A DNA stretch of 64,000 nt from Pterois miles (GCA_947000775.1 CAMQGK010000463.1:2427001-2491000); one strand, 5' to 3'; shown: positions 22,700 to 35,291, numbered from the stretch's first letter. Made by a program: numbers and translations. Notes: a model not told the origin generated them from the sequence alone.

Positions 22700-23365
22700 G
22701 CTGGACAAGATAAGATAAGATGAAACTTTTAATAAAGTGTGGGGAGAAATTAGGTTATCACAGCCACAAAAGCAGGGAGACAGACACATGTGAGTGCACC
22801 CACACTAGCAATAAAACTGTACAAGATTAAACCTTAAAAAGAAAAAAAAAAAAAACAATGAAATAAAAAAATAATAAATATTATAGTTGTCAGATCAGAA
22901 ACATAGACTGCGCCGGTTGGAGATGTGATGGAGGATATGAGTCACTGAGGTGCAGATAAAGTTGCGTTTCATTTTTAAAAAGCAAATATCTGGCAGGTGG
23001 GGACAACGTGCGCCTTCCCAGCATCCCACAGGCTGCATGTAAAGATGGACAACGCATCTCCACTTCCTCCCACTGTACAGAAGAGAAGCCAAAATATCTC
23101 CAATATGGGAGAGTCTGCGCAGTAGTGATTGGAGATATCAAGGTCACCTGCCTGAAAACAATCGCAAGCTGAGTACGGCTGCAGCTTGTTAGCGAGAGAG
23201 AATCACAGCTGCCAATCATGACATCTTGTCCCCTTTTTCTAGCTTCAAATAAGTTATTAAAACCAAACAGAAAAATAAACACCTCAAATGACAGAAACCA
23301 TCTTTGGGAAAAAGGTATTTAAGGTGTACGCCAACTTTTTAGTTTGGCATGTCCCATCCACTGAC
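22700..23365 (-). mobile_element. Dispersed repeat, LINE-tail-like right edge
   Basis: The left edge AAGATAAGATAAGATGAAAC followed by a TTTAATAAAGTGTGGGG patch looks like the reverse complement of a fish LINE tail with a short terminal repeat. The block at about 22905-23330 (AGACTGCGCCGGTTGGAGAT, GGGAGAGTCTGCGCAGTAGT) has the look of a high-copy fish repeat. I could not name the family or fix the ends, and there is no coding evidence. Confidence 0.4.
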
Positions 23366-25103
23366 TTACGGCCTAGCTTGGCATCCTACATTTTCCATTA
23401 TGCAACGTACACATTGCCATTCCTTGGTGGATAAAAGTAAATCAAGACAGTAGTCTTAAAAACCCCACGCCAACAGCATGTAACACCAGCTTTCTGCAGA
23501 CGGTCTGAAGTGTCGAAACCCAGTCAAAGACAGCGCTGTCATCACATCATCATCAGAGTTATTTTATCAGATTTTAGAAAGCTCCCTAGAGAGCCACGCT
23601 GGTCATTATACAGCTGTTCTCTCCGGTTGAGTACTCCGCATGGTGATTAAAATGAACTTCACATGTAAAATCTGTGGATTTCCCTTTTAGATACACAAGT
23701 TAACTGCAGTTAACATTTCTACTGTGGTTCACAAAATGATACCAGGGTGGCACGCGACTCTAACACTTAAAACGGTAAACTTTTTAACAATCCTGTAGGT
23801 AACACCGTTGCTAAGAGGCAGAACCCACAATTTCCATGTCGCTCAGTGGCTGTGCTTTTTGAGAGGATTCAAATGGTAATTTATCAGTGTTCCAGTTCTG
23901 ATGAATACTACAAGCACCACTTACCCGTCGGGTCTTCTGTTCACATTTAATTCTTGATCCTGTGTTTTTCACCCTCATCTCTCTACTGTCTCTAGCCCAA
24001 AGCCTTTCAAATAAAGCATTTACTGAGAAAAATAATCTGGAAAACGAGAGGACATGTCATGCTCTCTTGCTGTTTTTCTTCTTTTTCAAACAAAGCACAA
24101 AGTGTTGCAGCAGAGAAAAGCACTTTGAATCATTAAATACACTACAACAGCATTTAAAAAAAAAAAAAAGTCAGTTGTGTTTCAGAAAGAATTGTATTAA
24201 TGGTTTTGTGACGACACCGTTTTCCCGTCACAGATTGCATTAGAAGGGTCATGTCCTACATGTGACCACGGCGCATGCCTCCGCTCACTCTAATGAGTTG
24301 GACATTTGTGTCTAAGTGTCCACCAGTTTTAAGAGTGGAGCTTTATGTCAGTTCATGGAGGGTTAAATAGACTTGCCAAGGCCCCAAGGCTCAGCTCATT
24401 GGGAATTGAACTGGCAACCTTCAGGGTCACACAGACTGAATCTCTTCCTGGCCGCTCTAAACGATCTAGATAACGAGCCCGTTGAGAGTCGATGAGTGTG
24501 TAGATTAGCATAAATTAACATAAATTAGGAATGCAATTAATATTCTGTTCAATCTGTTCAGAAGTCATCTGACTGTCTAGAGGGAAAGAGAGAGAGAAAA
24601 AAACAGGAAGATACAGGAGAGAGAGAGACACAAGAAAGAAATTAGGCCAAAAGTGTGCTGTCAAAAAATGTGATCAGATTAAAAGATCTGATTGGCCGTT
24701 TTTATCATCAAAGATAAATTAATAAATACTAAAGTATTTAGTAGGTAGGAGCAAATATTGTAATGTAAAATTAATTCAGCTGACAGGACTATTGATCAGA
24801 TACTGATGATGGCAGGGATAATATTAGGTCTTAAAGGGGTATTTCTCAGATATTTCACCAAGCCACTTTTTTGAACGTGTTATGCTTCATATTCTTGATA
24901 AATACTAATATCCTTTTTTTTTATATTTAAAGACCTTTTGAAAACATGCAAGGTTAAGGCATTAAAGCTCATTTTTGACCTCAGAGATGACAAAACAATC
25001 ACAGTACAAACTTCCCTTTCAAACTTTTGACAGAGCTTTTTAACCATATTATTATCGGCACATGGATGAGAGCACGGACAAAGACAAAAAGTCCAAGATA
25101 CTA
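23366..25103. other. Non-coding stretch, nothing firm
   Basis: A B-box-like GGTTGCCAGTTCAATTCCC appears on the minus strand at about 24400-24418, but no A box or SINE body could be placed around it. Otherwise nothing is recognised. Confidence 0.35.
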
Positions 25104-25587
25104 TTAAAGGTACAGTGTGTAAAATCTGGTGGCATCTTGAGGTGAGGTTGCAGATTGCAGCCTCTCCTGTGTGTTAAGCATGCAGAAGAACTATGGTGGC
25201 CGACATGAAAACATGAATGGCCATCTATAGAGCTTTTGTACAAAGAGTAGCATACTGTATAGGTTGTTTGGAGATTAGCAGAGTCGGTGCGTAGACTGTG
25301 TGCATGTGGGAAATGGATGGTGAAGCAAGAAAGAGAGAGCGGCGGCGAATGTGTGTGAGCGAACAAGTGAGTTAGTGGAGCAGAGGACAGAGTTAGTTTG
25401 GCTCTGAGATGATCAACTCAATGAACAGTGGAAGTTGCAGTTTGTGCAGAAGTAAATGCTGCAGCTCCTCAAGACCAACAGAGGATTCCTGTGTCTTGTT
25501 TCCCAGGAGCTGAGTGGAGTGATGGAGGTTAAATCCAGATCGAGTGCCGTTATCGACTCGCAGGAAAATTGTCCACTCTGGGCTGCT

Positions 25588-26258
25588 GGGGCCTCATTAC
25601 ACAACTTCCTAAGTCTAAAATCCTATCTTATTTAGGTTTAGGATGACATTTTTGATTTAACAGAAACATGTTTCCTAACTGTATTCAGGAAAAAATCTGA
25701 TGTCAGGATAGGAATTAATATTACAGAATCATCCGAAGGGAGGGATTTTCCAAGTTAGGAAAGGATGGCATAGACCCAGTCCTAAATCCAAAAACTCCCA
25801 AAAATGGCAGCAGTGAACACCAAAGTATAATGATTGAAAGGACACTCAAACCATATAACACCATAAATTTATATACACACACATACACACACACATTTTT
25901 ACATTATTATTTCAATTTACATTTACATATATATTTTTACATTTATAGAATTAAAAGGATGGGTTTTCCTCTCCTCCACTGACACGATTAGTGCCTCTGA
26001 AATTTGACGCCCGTCTTTTTTTTGTCCTTGATAGGAAGCGAGCCAACAACAAGTCAGAGCGGTTGTTGTTTTGGCTCATCCGTCTTAAGTTCACTGGTAC
26101 ATTCTAATCAAAGATGCAAGCATGACGAGTGCCGCTAAGCTAAGATAAGACACAGCCACGAGTTTAGGAAGTGCTTCTGTAATAGGAGGATAGGATTGTT
26201 CCTGAAACTTAAGTTAAGATAGGACATGCAGTTAGGTTATTTTTCTGCAACGAGGCCG
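25588..26258. mobile_element. Nested element with GGGGCCTC / GAGGCC ends
   Basis: The left end GGGGCCTCATTACACAACTT and the right end (revcomp CGGCCTCGTTGCAGAAAAAT) are imperfect inverted repeats extending about 55 bp, with a shared TCCTATCTTA block. The repeated word CTGCT at 25583-25587 and 26259-26263 may be a 5-bp target-site duplication, although its length is ambiguous by a base. It lies inside the family A copy and is non-coding. The superfamily is unresolved. Confidence 0.6.
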
Positions 26259-26287
26259 CTGCTCTCTATGTATATCTATGTATATCT

Positions 26288-26646
26288 GGGGCGGCAGTAG
26301 CTCAGTCTGTAGGGAGTTGGCTTGGGAACCGGAGGGTCACCGGTTCAAGTCCCGACATGGACCAAGAACTGAGTGTGAACTGGTAGCTGGAGAGGTGCCA
26401 GTTTACCTCTTGGGCACTGCCGAGGTGCCCCTGAGCAAGGCACCAAACCCCCAACTACTCGGGGCGCTTGTCAGGAGCAGCCCCCTCACTCTGACATCAC
26501 TCCATTGTTGCATGTTTGTGCATGTGTGTGTTCGGGTCTGCATGTACCGTGTATAAGTTAACAACAGAGTGAAAAAATTGAATTTCCCCTCGTGGGACTA
26601 ACAAAGGAATATCTTCTTCTTCTTCTTCTTCTTCTTCTTCTTCTTC
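26288..26646 (+). mobile_element. tRNA-derived SINE, copy 1
   Basis: The tRNA-like head begins GGGGCGGCAGTAGCTCAGTC. It has an A box (TAGCTCAGTCTGTAGGGA) and a B box (GGTTCAAGTCC at about 26342), so Pol III transcription would run on the + strand. The body contains GGCACTGCCGAGGTGCCCCT. The tail GGGACTAACAAAGGAATATC followed by (TTC)n resembles L2/CR1-type LINE 3' ends, which probably supply the reverse transcriptase. It is closely related to the copy at 35292-35593. It is a SINE, not a functional tRNA gene, as the head lacks a clean acceptor stem. Confidence 0.88.
26612..26646. repeat. (TTC)n tail of the SINE
   Basis: About 12 TTC units closing SINE copy 1. In the second copy of the same SINE the tail is (TTTC)n. 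Confidence 0.95.
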
Positions 26647-26788
26647 GTCTAAACGGCTCATTTTAAGGTAACGAAAACACAACTCTTATTTTCAGGTGAT
26701 TATACAGTAAAGAAAACATACTTGAGAAAACATATATGTTTAATTTCTGCGTATAGATTCCCCTAATTGTTAAACATTGGTCCTTTAA

Positions 26789-29069
26789 GACCAAGTATGT
26801 CCTCAAATTGCTACGGAGGACATCATATTAGCTACTGAGCTATTAAGCTCCAGAGGAAGCTGCTAACTGGACGTTGAGTTGGGTTTTTTCTTTCAAACTA
26901 CTTTGCAGGTATGTCCTTCCATCATTTTCATTTATTGGTCCTTTGGGCTACACATATTTTTTTTTTTATCTGCATCATTTTAATTAACCTCATTGCTTCA
27001 GTGTCCTTTGGTGAGTATCAGTCACTGGATTTATTTCACACTTAAAAAAAAAATCTCAGTAAATGTTAAGCAAGGTTATGTAAAACGGCTTCCACTTCCA
27101 CTACACGATATGTATTGATAATGGCCTGACTTTATTGAAATATGCTTCGATACTAATCTATCCGTGTAGTAGTAACTTTGTGGGGTGTTTGTACACAAAA
27201 CACTTTTTCACTGTAACATCCACATTTCCCCTGAGGGGAATAATACCTAACAATCAATACAACATGCTACTGAACACCGACAAGAAGCTACAATATGGCT
27301 CTACAGTTTCCTCTAAATGAGTTTACACACACACACAGTACAGTAATTGAAACACATGCAGCATGCTACAGTAAGAAGACAAATAACACATAATTTAAAG
27401 GACCACCAGAGAACATTCATCATAATAATAAGTCTCAGTTTCCCCTGTCCTCTTAAAATCAAGACTTTAATGAGGGAGCAATTTCTGCTTTATTAGACAA
27501 AACCCTGTTAAGAGAAAGGGACAAAAACAACAAATAGTGTGACTTAGCAACAACGGTGGCCAGCAAAGTTTGTCACTTTGATTTCCAGTGTTGTCAAGTT
27601 ATTCGTCATTTGTTATGTGCTAGACAGTAGAGCTGTATAGATGAGAGGGAAAGGCACAGAGAGAGAGGAAATAATGAGACAACAGTCTCAGACTTGCAGC
27701 ATGGATATCCAAGGACTCCTAAAATCCAGGCATTTCCTGACTGTATTATGAGCAAAAAACAAAACCCAGGATTCTTACCTATTCGTGCCTCATCTCTTCC
27801 TCGCGCCTCAGCTCCTCCTACTACAAACCCAAGGGAGAGATGCCAGGAACGTGATGCATGAACAGAGAAATCACCCACGTTCCCACTGGGACATCCTTGT
27901 CCAGTCAAGCATAATTTGGGAAAAAAACGTCATTTACCTATGTTGCTCATTTTTGAACGGATTGCAGCGTTTCGTTGTGTCACAGATAACGTGATGCTCT
28001 GCTGTTCTGAACGCTGTTTTTCTCTCTGAGTTAATGCCACATGATGCAAAGGCTCACGTGATGCTTCACGCTGAACACATACTTGCTCTTGCTGAACAGA
28101 CTCTCGTCATTGTTTCAATGCATTTTCCCTCACAGAATATAAAATGAAGCATATTGTTCCTTAATGGTTTATACGTAAAACCTTTTTCAGAGTTGGTGAT
28201 TTACTGCAACTCGGACCACTCAAAATGTAAGTCAAAACACACTGGTGGAGTTCAGACAGGTGCTTAAATCTTCCTCTGGGCAGCACAATAAAATTATAAT
28301 GAGGCGTTAGAGTATCCAGTCCAGTCCACACCTCTGAGGTGTCTCTGGCTTTCTCTGCCTGATGTTTTCCAGTGTCTCTACCATGTAAAACAAGCACCAA
28401 GCGTAAAATGTATGATGGTCTGTTGTTAATAGTAATCAATAGTCAGTCTCATTGATAATAACTATGATGTGTGTTCTTGTGTGTTTTCAGATCAGACGTT
28501 TAGTACTAAAGCCTTTCTATAATGCAGTGCTATATTGTTCTTTATTTCCATGTCTGCCAACTAGTTGAATCTGTTGATACAGAGTTATTTTTGGTCATCA
28601 CCCTCTGTGCCATGAAATTAAATACACTATAAAGCAGACATGTATGAACAGGCAGCCTCCACACTGATCGGCACACAGCCTGCAGCCCGGGTGCACCACC
28701 TCAGGGGAAACGCATCTTTTTAAAGAAACCCACATTTCTCCCGCACTACATCTTTAAATTAGCTCATTTGCACTATTACATTTCCAAAGTGGTTTATTTA
28801 ATGGACTTAATTCCCCTGTGCATATACTGTAGCTTGTGTGCAACCACAACTATTTTCAAAAAAGGTGCGTTGCACTATTTGCACTTGACTGCATCCTGTA
28901 CCTTGAGTCTCACAAAAAAGCCCTTTAATAAAGCAGACATACAGTGTACACACATACACACACACACACACATTTTCATGCTGACCAAAAGTATCATAAT
29001 TCAGGCATCTAGCATATTTCAGTCTATCAAAGCAGCACACGATAATAACATGTTAACACAAATTCGTTG
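26789..29069. other. Non-coding stretch, nothing recognised
   Basis: No exon-like frame, SINE or transposon terminus could be supported. A short AC tract occurs near 28950-28970. Confidence 0.4.
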
Positions 29070-29267
29070 CAAGTCTCAAAGTATTTATTGTCATGTGCAC
29101 AGAAAGAAACAAGTTTCCCTGCCCAGTGAAATTCTTACTTTACTGCCCACAATGAATGCCAGTAATACATTAAAGAATAATAATAGTAAAAAAAAATAAT
29201 AATTATAATACAGAATAATACTATGTTGAAATATAATTTAACAAAAAGTGATATGTGGCATAGATAA

Positions 29268-29356
<89 letters not shown>

Positions 29357-29935
29357 CAATGCAAATGCACATTTCAAAATGTAAAAAAAGCAGCATGTGG
29401 GAAATGCGAACTATAAACTATGCAGAGTATGACAAATATATGTACAAATATACTGTATGTACAATGTATGTGCAAATGCCTATACATTTGTGCAACAAAA
29501 CCTGTCAGCAAAGTGTGCAAAGTTAGAATGAATAGTGTGCAAATTGTATGTGTGCAATCTGTTTATATGAGGTAGTCCGTGATTGTAACTCCTGTCAGCT
29601 GTTCAGGAGTCTGATGTTAGTTGGAAAGAAGGAGGTCTTTAATCTGGAAGTCCTGCATTTCACACCTCTGTTCCTCTGGCCTGAGGGCAGTCTGTCCCGT
29701 CTGTGTTGAGGCTGAGGCTGTTGTCCTCGCACCATGACACCAGACTGGCCACCTCCCTCCTGGAGGCCGCCTCCTCCCCGCCAGTGATGCATCCTATCAC
29801 TGCGGTGTCATTTGCAAACTTTAGGATGGTGTCATTCTTGTGGGAGGTGACACAGCCGTGGGTGAACAGGGTGTAGAGGATGGGGCTGAGGACACATCCC
29901 TGTGGGGTGCCAGTGTTCATCATGAAAGTATTAAA
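29070..29935 (-). mobile_element. L2/CR1-group LINE, 5'-truncated 3' end
   Basis: The minus-strand frame 29953-29660 reads NTGTPQGCVLSPILYTLFTH, then KFANDTAVIGCI and VSWCEDNSLSLN. These are RT motifs of L2/CR1/Rex1-type LINEs: the GTPQGCVLSP block, a mutated xADD block and the LSLN block. Downstream on the minus strand is a 3' UTR ending GAATTTCACTGGGCAGGGAA and ACATGACAATAAATACTTTG, a typical tail for this group. The catalytic motif is FAND rather than FADD, and the ORF is truncated and out of frame at both ends. Its 5' break abuts a family D element. Confidence 0.75.
29268..29355. repeat. (AAT)n microsatellite
   Basis: About 29 AAT units with one CATAAT interruption, lying within the 3' UTR of the LINE fragment. 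Confidence 0.97.
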
Positions 29936-30511
29936 GCTAGAGTGAAGGTGCAATCATATGGTATCATATACCATATGTATCATATATCATATGAAACTTT
30001 GAAATCTAAGGAATCCATTGGTACCAACCAAATGTCATACTAGCTTATCTGAAAGGAGGTTAATTGACACTAAACCTACATAATTTTTGGCGAGGATAAA
30101 CTGGAAAGGGCTATTTTCAAAAGGGGCCCTTGACCTTTGACCTCAAGATATGTGAATGAAAATGGGTTCTATGGGTACCCACGAGTCTCCCCTTTACAGA
30201 CATGCTCACTTTATGATGATCACATGTAGTTTGGTTGCTGTTGCCTGTTGGACTTGAGTTTGCCACGTTATGATTTGAGCATATTTTTTATGCTAAATGC
30301 AGGACCTGTGAGGGTTTCTGGACCATATTTGTCATTGTTTTGTGTTGTTAACTGATTTCCAATCATAAAGCAGCATATTTTTCCACTCCCATGTTGATAA
30401 GAGTATTAAATACCTGACAAATCTCCCTTTAAGGTAATTTTGAATAGATAAAAAAATGTGATTAATTTGAGATTAATTGCGATTAAATATTTTAATTGAT
30501 TGACAGCCCTA
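29936..30511 (+). mobile_element. Family D hAT-like element, left-truncated copy
   Basis: It aligns by eye with 53020-53546: TTAAAGCTAGAGTGAAG, GAATCCATTGGTACCAAC, GGGCCCTTGACCTTTGACCT, GGGTTCTATGGGTACCCACG and TTATGATTTGAGCAT. It ends TTGATTGACAGCCCTA at 30511. The terminal TAGGGCTGTCAA (revcomp) is a hAT-like end. The left terminus is missing and the copy starts at the LINE fragment. Confidence 0.7.
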
Positions 30512-30515
30512 ATAG

Positions 30516-30545
30516 TTCTTTCTTTCTTTCTTTCTTTCTTTCTTT
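30516..30545. repeat. (TTTC)n microsatellite
   Basis: About seven CTTT units directly after the family D end. Confidence 0.95.
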
Positions 30546-31370
30546 GTGGAATGCTGAGAAATCAATAAATGTTCTGATGTATAAAAAGAAGACATCAGAT
30601 GTGAGGGGGCCGTGAAGATATTATACCGGGACTAGAGAGCATTTAAAAGCCAAGCTTTTCAAACAGGAATTGAAAGCAGAAAAGATCTAGAGTCTATTTG
30701 AAAGGTGAGCAGCAGAGGGGAAAAAATTCAAAAGAGGAAACAAAATCGCAAAGCAAAGTTAGTGGAAAAAAAAAGAAAACAGTGATGCATAGGGTCCATG
30801 GAAATGTTATGGAAATTATACTGGGATATATTTCCAGAAGATGAATGTGGAAACACTTAGCGGTTGAGATTTAAAAGAGGAGATGAGATGGTAAAGGGGA
30901 GAATGAAGTCTGATGTATGGGGTCCATGGAGACGACACTCACAGTCTTGTTATTTAAATGCTTTAAAGGTAAGAATTGGAGGTGATGGGATGTGAATGCA
31001 AAATAGCGAAGTGCTAGCTAATACATAGAGACAGTTTACAAAGGGAGAATGGGAAACACCAAAGAATGGGGGAGATAAAGTAAAGCTTTCAAAGGTTAAC
31101 GTGGATTCAACAAAGAAAGGGAGGTCGGAGACAATGGCGCAGGAAGAGCGGGTATTGAGGGATGGCAAGAAAGGGAGGGGAAATAAAGGGAGGAGTGAAG
31201 TAGAGGAAGAGAGAAGGGACAAAAAAGAGACAGAAAGGAGTGTGGGCGAGAGCGCTGCCTTCCATCACGTTTCCTTCCTTTTAATTTTTCAGCAATGAGT
31301 GAACAATGTGCATTTGCCTCCATGCAAGTTTACTGTAGGTGTGTGTTTGTGTGTGCGCGTGCATGTGGAG

Positions 31371-31373
<3 letters not shown>

Positions 31374-31410
<37 letters not shown>
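31374..31410. repeat. (GT)n microsatellite
   Basis: About 18 GT units. Confidence 0.97.
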
Positions 31411-31411
<1 letters not shown>

Positions 31412-31530
31412 TGAGGTGTGTGGCTATCTGCCTCCATGTTAGATGAAAGTGCTGTGTGGTGTTTACGCTAGCCTGAGTCACGACCACGAACAATAAGAAT
31501 CCTTGATCATACATCAAAGACTTCACATTG

Positions 31531-31531
<1 letters not shown>

Positions 31532-31572
<41 letters not shown>
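31532..31572. repeat. (AC)n microsatellite
   Basis: About 20 AC units, inverted relative to the GT tract 120 bp upstream. Confidence 0.97.
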
Positions 31573-31574
<2 letters not shown>

Positions 31575-32057
31575 GTACGCTGCCTCTGAGGAAAGGTTGA
31601 GAAAGTTTAAGCATCCTATCACAGTGATGTGTACTCCTAAGTACAGCATAGGTAGCACCTCACCAAAACACACACAGACTAACACAACTTATAGGCCGTC
31701 TACAGTGCAAACATTCATAAAATTCATAGGTGTATATCAACCAACCCAACGCAGTCAATCACACATGCAGTGAGTTATCTGCAAACACCAGCACAACATC
31801 TCAAGGGATGTTAGTTTTATTTTCACTATAGATTTTACAGACTGAAGTCGTATATGGCAGCTTTAAACATTCACTGCGTGTTCACCTTTGGTCTGCTCTG
31901 ATATATTTTCATACAAAATAAAGCTGAAGTAATGAAACAAAACAAAGCTGTCCAAAGAAGAGAAAATAACACATTTTGAATTATATACAGGTCTAAGTTT
32001 GGGGAAGTTACTCTGAAAAATAATGGACAAAATACTCTGAAAAAATAGTCTGAGTGC

Positions 32058-32594
32058 TTAAAGGGATAGTTTGAGTGTTGTATGAGGTACTTGTCCATAC
32101 TTTGTGTATTTTCCTACAGTAGCTTACGGTCGGCACGCCCCCAGCTTGGAGAAAGAAAGTACTGGCAGGGGAGCAAAGCAATACAGTGCTGGGGACGGGG
32201 ACGGCAGCAGCACATATTTTAGCCACCTTAAAGACTCAGTAGTTGTAGTGTACACTATATTTAGCATATTTTCACTACTCTATGTTGCCGTCAGACGGCC
32301 CTTTTTGACAGGAAACTGAAAGGAAACTTAACTATGCTCTTCTCAAAGCCATCCGGCTCAGATGAAAAAAAGTCAATATTTGTTTCATTTTCAGTTCAGT
32401 TCCCCGTCGCAAATTATTTTAAATATAGCGTACACTTAAACTGATATCGATTTTTTTTTTTTTGAGGTGAGCCTTTCTTTTTGGTGGCTAATATATGTTT
32501 TTCTGCTGGCCCCTTCCACAGCAGTACTTATCTGTTTCACCAATCTGGGGGCGTGCCGACCGTCATCTGCTGTAAGTAATACAGTACGCTGACT
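32058..32594 (+). mobile_element. Fold-back MITE with TTAAAGGGATAG end
   Basis: The left end is TTAAAGGGATAGTTTGAGTG. Internal arms 32117-32144 (CAGTAGCTTACGGTCGGCAC then GCCCCCAG) and about 32545-32575 (CTGGGGGCGTGCCGACCGTC) are near-perfect inverse copies, so the element folds back. The outermost right arm seems lost after about 32594. It carries no coding sequence. Confidence 0.7.
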
Positions 32595-33827
32595 TAGCCC
32601 TGGGCCCGATATATTACATTCCTGCGTTACTGGGAATAGTAATGTAATCACAATAATACTTTAATCATAATAATAATCAAATTCCAGCATACATAGCGAC
32701 CATGATGTATCCTATAGAAATATAGCACAGAAATATCCTCTTCACAGTCACTATGGAGAGTCTTGATCCTCTGACCGCTGAGGGTTAAAACGAGGGTTAA
32801 GTTCTACTTAATCGGATTTAATATTGACAAATGGTGTTAAATTTGAACGCCACCTGCAGAATAGGTTGTGAGAGTTTGGTCATAGCTGATAAGTCTGAAC
32901 CACTTTTGTGATCATCAGCATAGCTTCAGTCTTTTTTCTTTACTGTGACAAATTGCCTGCTATGAATTACAGCGCCTGGTGAAATATTCTGGCTGCTGTG
33001 ACCTGGTGACAAATGAATTAGTTACGTTCCCTTGACAGAAATGAGACACATTTCAGTCACTCTAACAAGGTCCAGCCACTGTGGACATTGCCCACTGAGC
33101 TACTGACCCTCGGCTATGAAATTTAATTAACAGAAAAATGGGATGAAGATTTTTCGACCTGTGCACTGTGTTTGGTGGCAATGTCACAGGGCCGCTCTGG
33201 TGGCACTGAAGTGCTTCTGGACTCAACAGACAGATATGATTAACAACAGCACTGTCAGTGCCACCAGGCTTTGGATTCATGTAAGCTATTTACCTTTGGT
33301 ACACAATGAATTGTATGTGATTTGCAATCTAGTGAGCCATTGTGGCGCCCAGCCTGCTGGTCATTCTGGCTGAAATATAACCAGCAGTGGAAAAACAAAG
33401 CTACAAATCAAATGATATACACATTGTCTGGGTCAGACTACATTTCATTGGAGTAACCTTCAAAAAGGCCACAAAAATAGCTATGGATCACAGGAACAGT
33501 GAAAACGTGGTTCTTGCGGAGAACCAGTGAAACAGATTAGTGTAAAACACAACTGAACGGGAATGGTTCAGATTTTAAAGTAGACCGTAAGATTACTGGC
33601 CTGAAAGTCCTCAGACTGACTCATTCAATCAAATCACCTGCTGAAGTGGTCGCTACCACAAAACAACAGGACAAAAACACCAACTGCTGGCCTTCAGATG
33701 CAGTTATGCAGAGAGACTCACAATGACGCACACAAACGTGCACCATTTGTGAAAACTGGGCTCCCTCGGTGTCCAGGCAGTAAAGACACAAAGCAGAAAC
33801 TTGTCGATGACTGGCTCATGTGACGAC

Positions 33828-33919
<92 letters not shown>

Positions 33920-35047
33920 TGGTGATTCAGTTGTCAACAGCACATGCCAACAGCAGATGCTTGGGGGAAAATCCTCCTTTCCACCTCCATATTAGGGTCC
34001 AGTGGCCACCAAACATCATAAAGTATGAAAACTGGCACTGCTGCCTGAACACACTGAATAAAGCAAATTTTGTGCTGCTTTTAGACACAGACACGCCTAT
34101 TTCCCGCTGTCTAACTCAGTGTTGTCACCGCTACATTCTGCCTCAGCTTGTTTTGAAAATAACGTAGATTCCAATCAAACCCATCATTGCAGTGGAAACG
34201 TAATAGAAAACAGTAAATATTCAGTACAGCCAAGAACACAGCTCTTAGCAGAGAATGGTAATGCAGCTTTAGAAAAAAGGCTCAGTTCATTCTGCATGCA
34301 CCACAGTCTGTGAGGAGCGCAGTAAAACAGCCAAAACAAAAATTGTTTCCCTCCTCAAGCACTGAATTTTCAGGTACAGTAGCGCATTTTAAATCCCCAA
34401 AAGAACAGAGCCTGCAGGTCCTCCATCCTAATGGTGCACCGAAACCCTTTTAATTAAAGGTTTGAGCTCAGAAAGCATGTTGGCTAACCTAAGATGTCGT
34501 GTGGTAAAACACTTTTGTGCTCTCTGGATACATTTATACTCTAAACTATGGGGTGCAAGACAATCAGATACTGTATTCTCAAAAATACTATCACATTTTA
34601 ATCAATAGTTTACATGCAGATATTAACCCAGTCAGTACTCATTTGCAAAGATGTGTGCCTGTGTGTCCTCTCGGAGTTGTGCAGTATGGCAATATATGGC
34701 AATATACTGAATGGTAACCCCTTTATCATGATACTTATCATGTCGACAGATTCTTGCAGATACACAGCCCTACTATCTAAAATGTATATTCTGAACTACT
34801 AACTAAACCTAAAGTACCAGATCTATCTCCAGTCTATCTGTTGTGTACTACCATGATGGATTCATGTCTTACACCGAGTTGGCAGCCAGCAGCTTTTTGA
34901 TAATCCACAATTTTTTTTTAATAACTCACTACATGGAGGCTAATTAACCACTGATGTGAAGCAGAGGGAGGTTTGCCTCTGTGGAGTGCTTTAAAACCCA
35001 CTTGGGTCAGGATAGATTATCTCACATTTACCATGACTATATACAGC
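32595..35047. other. Non-coding stretch with one long GT tract
   Basis: Nothing gene-like is recognised. The only clear feature is (GT)n at 33831-33917. Confidence 0.4.
33831..33917. repeat. (GT)n microsatellite, long and uninterrupted
   Basis: About 43 TG units, the longest dinucleotide tract in the window. Confidence 0.98.
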
Positions 35048-35241
35048 ATTTTTTTAAGATTATCTTTTGGGCTTTTATGCCTTTAATGGAGAGAGGAGAC
35101 AGTAATAGTAATGAAAGGGGTAGAGAGAGAGGGGATGACATGCAGCAAAGGGCCACAAGTCAGATTTAAACCCCAGGCTGCTGCAGAAAGGAATTGACAC
35201 ATGGGGCACCTGCTCCACCAAGTGAGCTACCGGGGTGCTCC
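35048..35241 (-). mobile_element. tRNA-derived SINE, second family
   Basis: On the minus strand the head is GGAGCACCCCGGTAGCTCAC, with A box TAGCTCACTTGGTGGAGCA and a drifted B box GGGTTTAAATC. The body follows with GTGGCCCTTTGCTGCATGTC, and the tail is ATTAAAGGCATAAAAGCCCA leading to a T/A-rich end near 35048. This is a common fish SINE type. It lies about 50 bp upstream of, and points away from, the SINE at 35292. Confidence 0.85.
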
Positions 35242-35291
35242 AGAAAATTATTTCTAAAGGAAAGTTTGTGTTAGTACTAACTTTGTCAACT

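Larger units (their letters stand above)
25104..26788 (-). mobile_element. Family A element, long copy split by two later insertions
   Basis: The element starts at TTAA 25104 with TTAAAGGTACAGTGTGTAAA and ends with TTGGTCCTTTAA at 26788, with TTAA at both edges. Family sequence is present at 25104-25587 and resumes at about 26264-26287 and 26650-26788 (CAGGTGATTATACAGTAAAG). The gaps hold a nested inverted-repeat element (25588-26258) and a tRNA-SINE (26288-26646). It has no coding capacity. Confidence 0.75.
30546..32057. other. Non-coding stretch with purine-rich sequence and GT/AC tracts
   Basis: It is A/G-rich at 30600-31260, then carries (GT)n and (AC)n tracts in opposed orientation (listed). 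No gene is recognised. Confidence 0.4.

Noticed and set aside
24380..24430. B-box-like GGTTGCCAGTTCAATTCCC on the minus strand
   Set aside because: No A box at the right spacing and no SINE body or tail could be found, so neither a tRNA gene nor a SINE is supported.
26288..26360. tRNA gene candidate from A and B boxes
   Set aside because: The acceptor and anticodon stems do not pair, the same head occurs at 35292 with the same body, and both end in LINE-like tails. These are SINEs.
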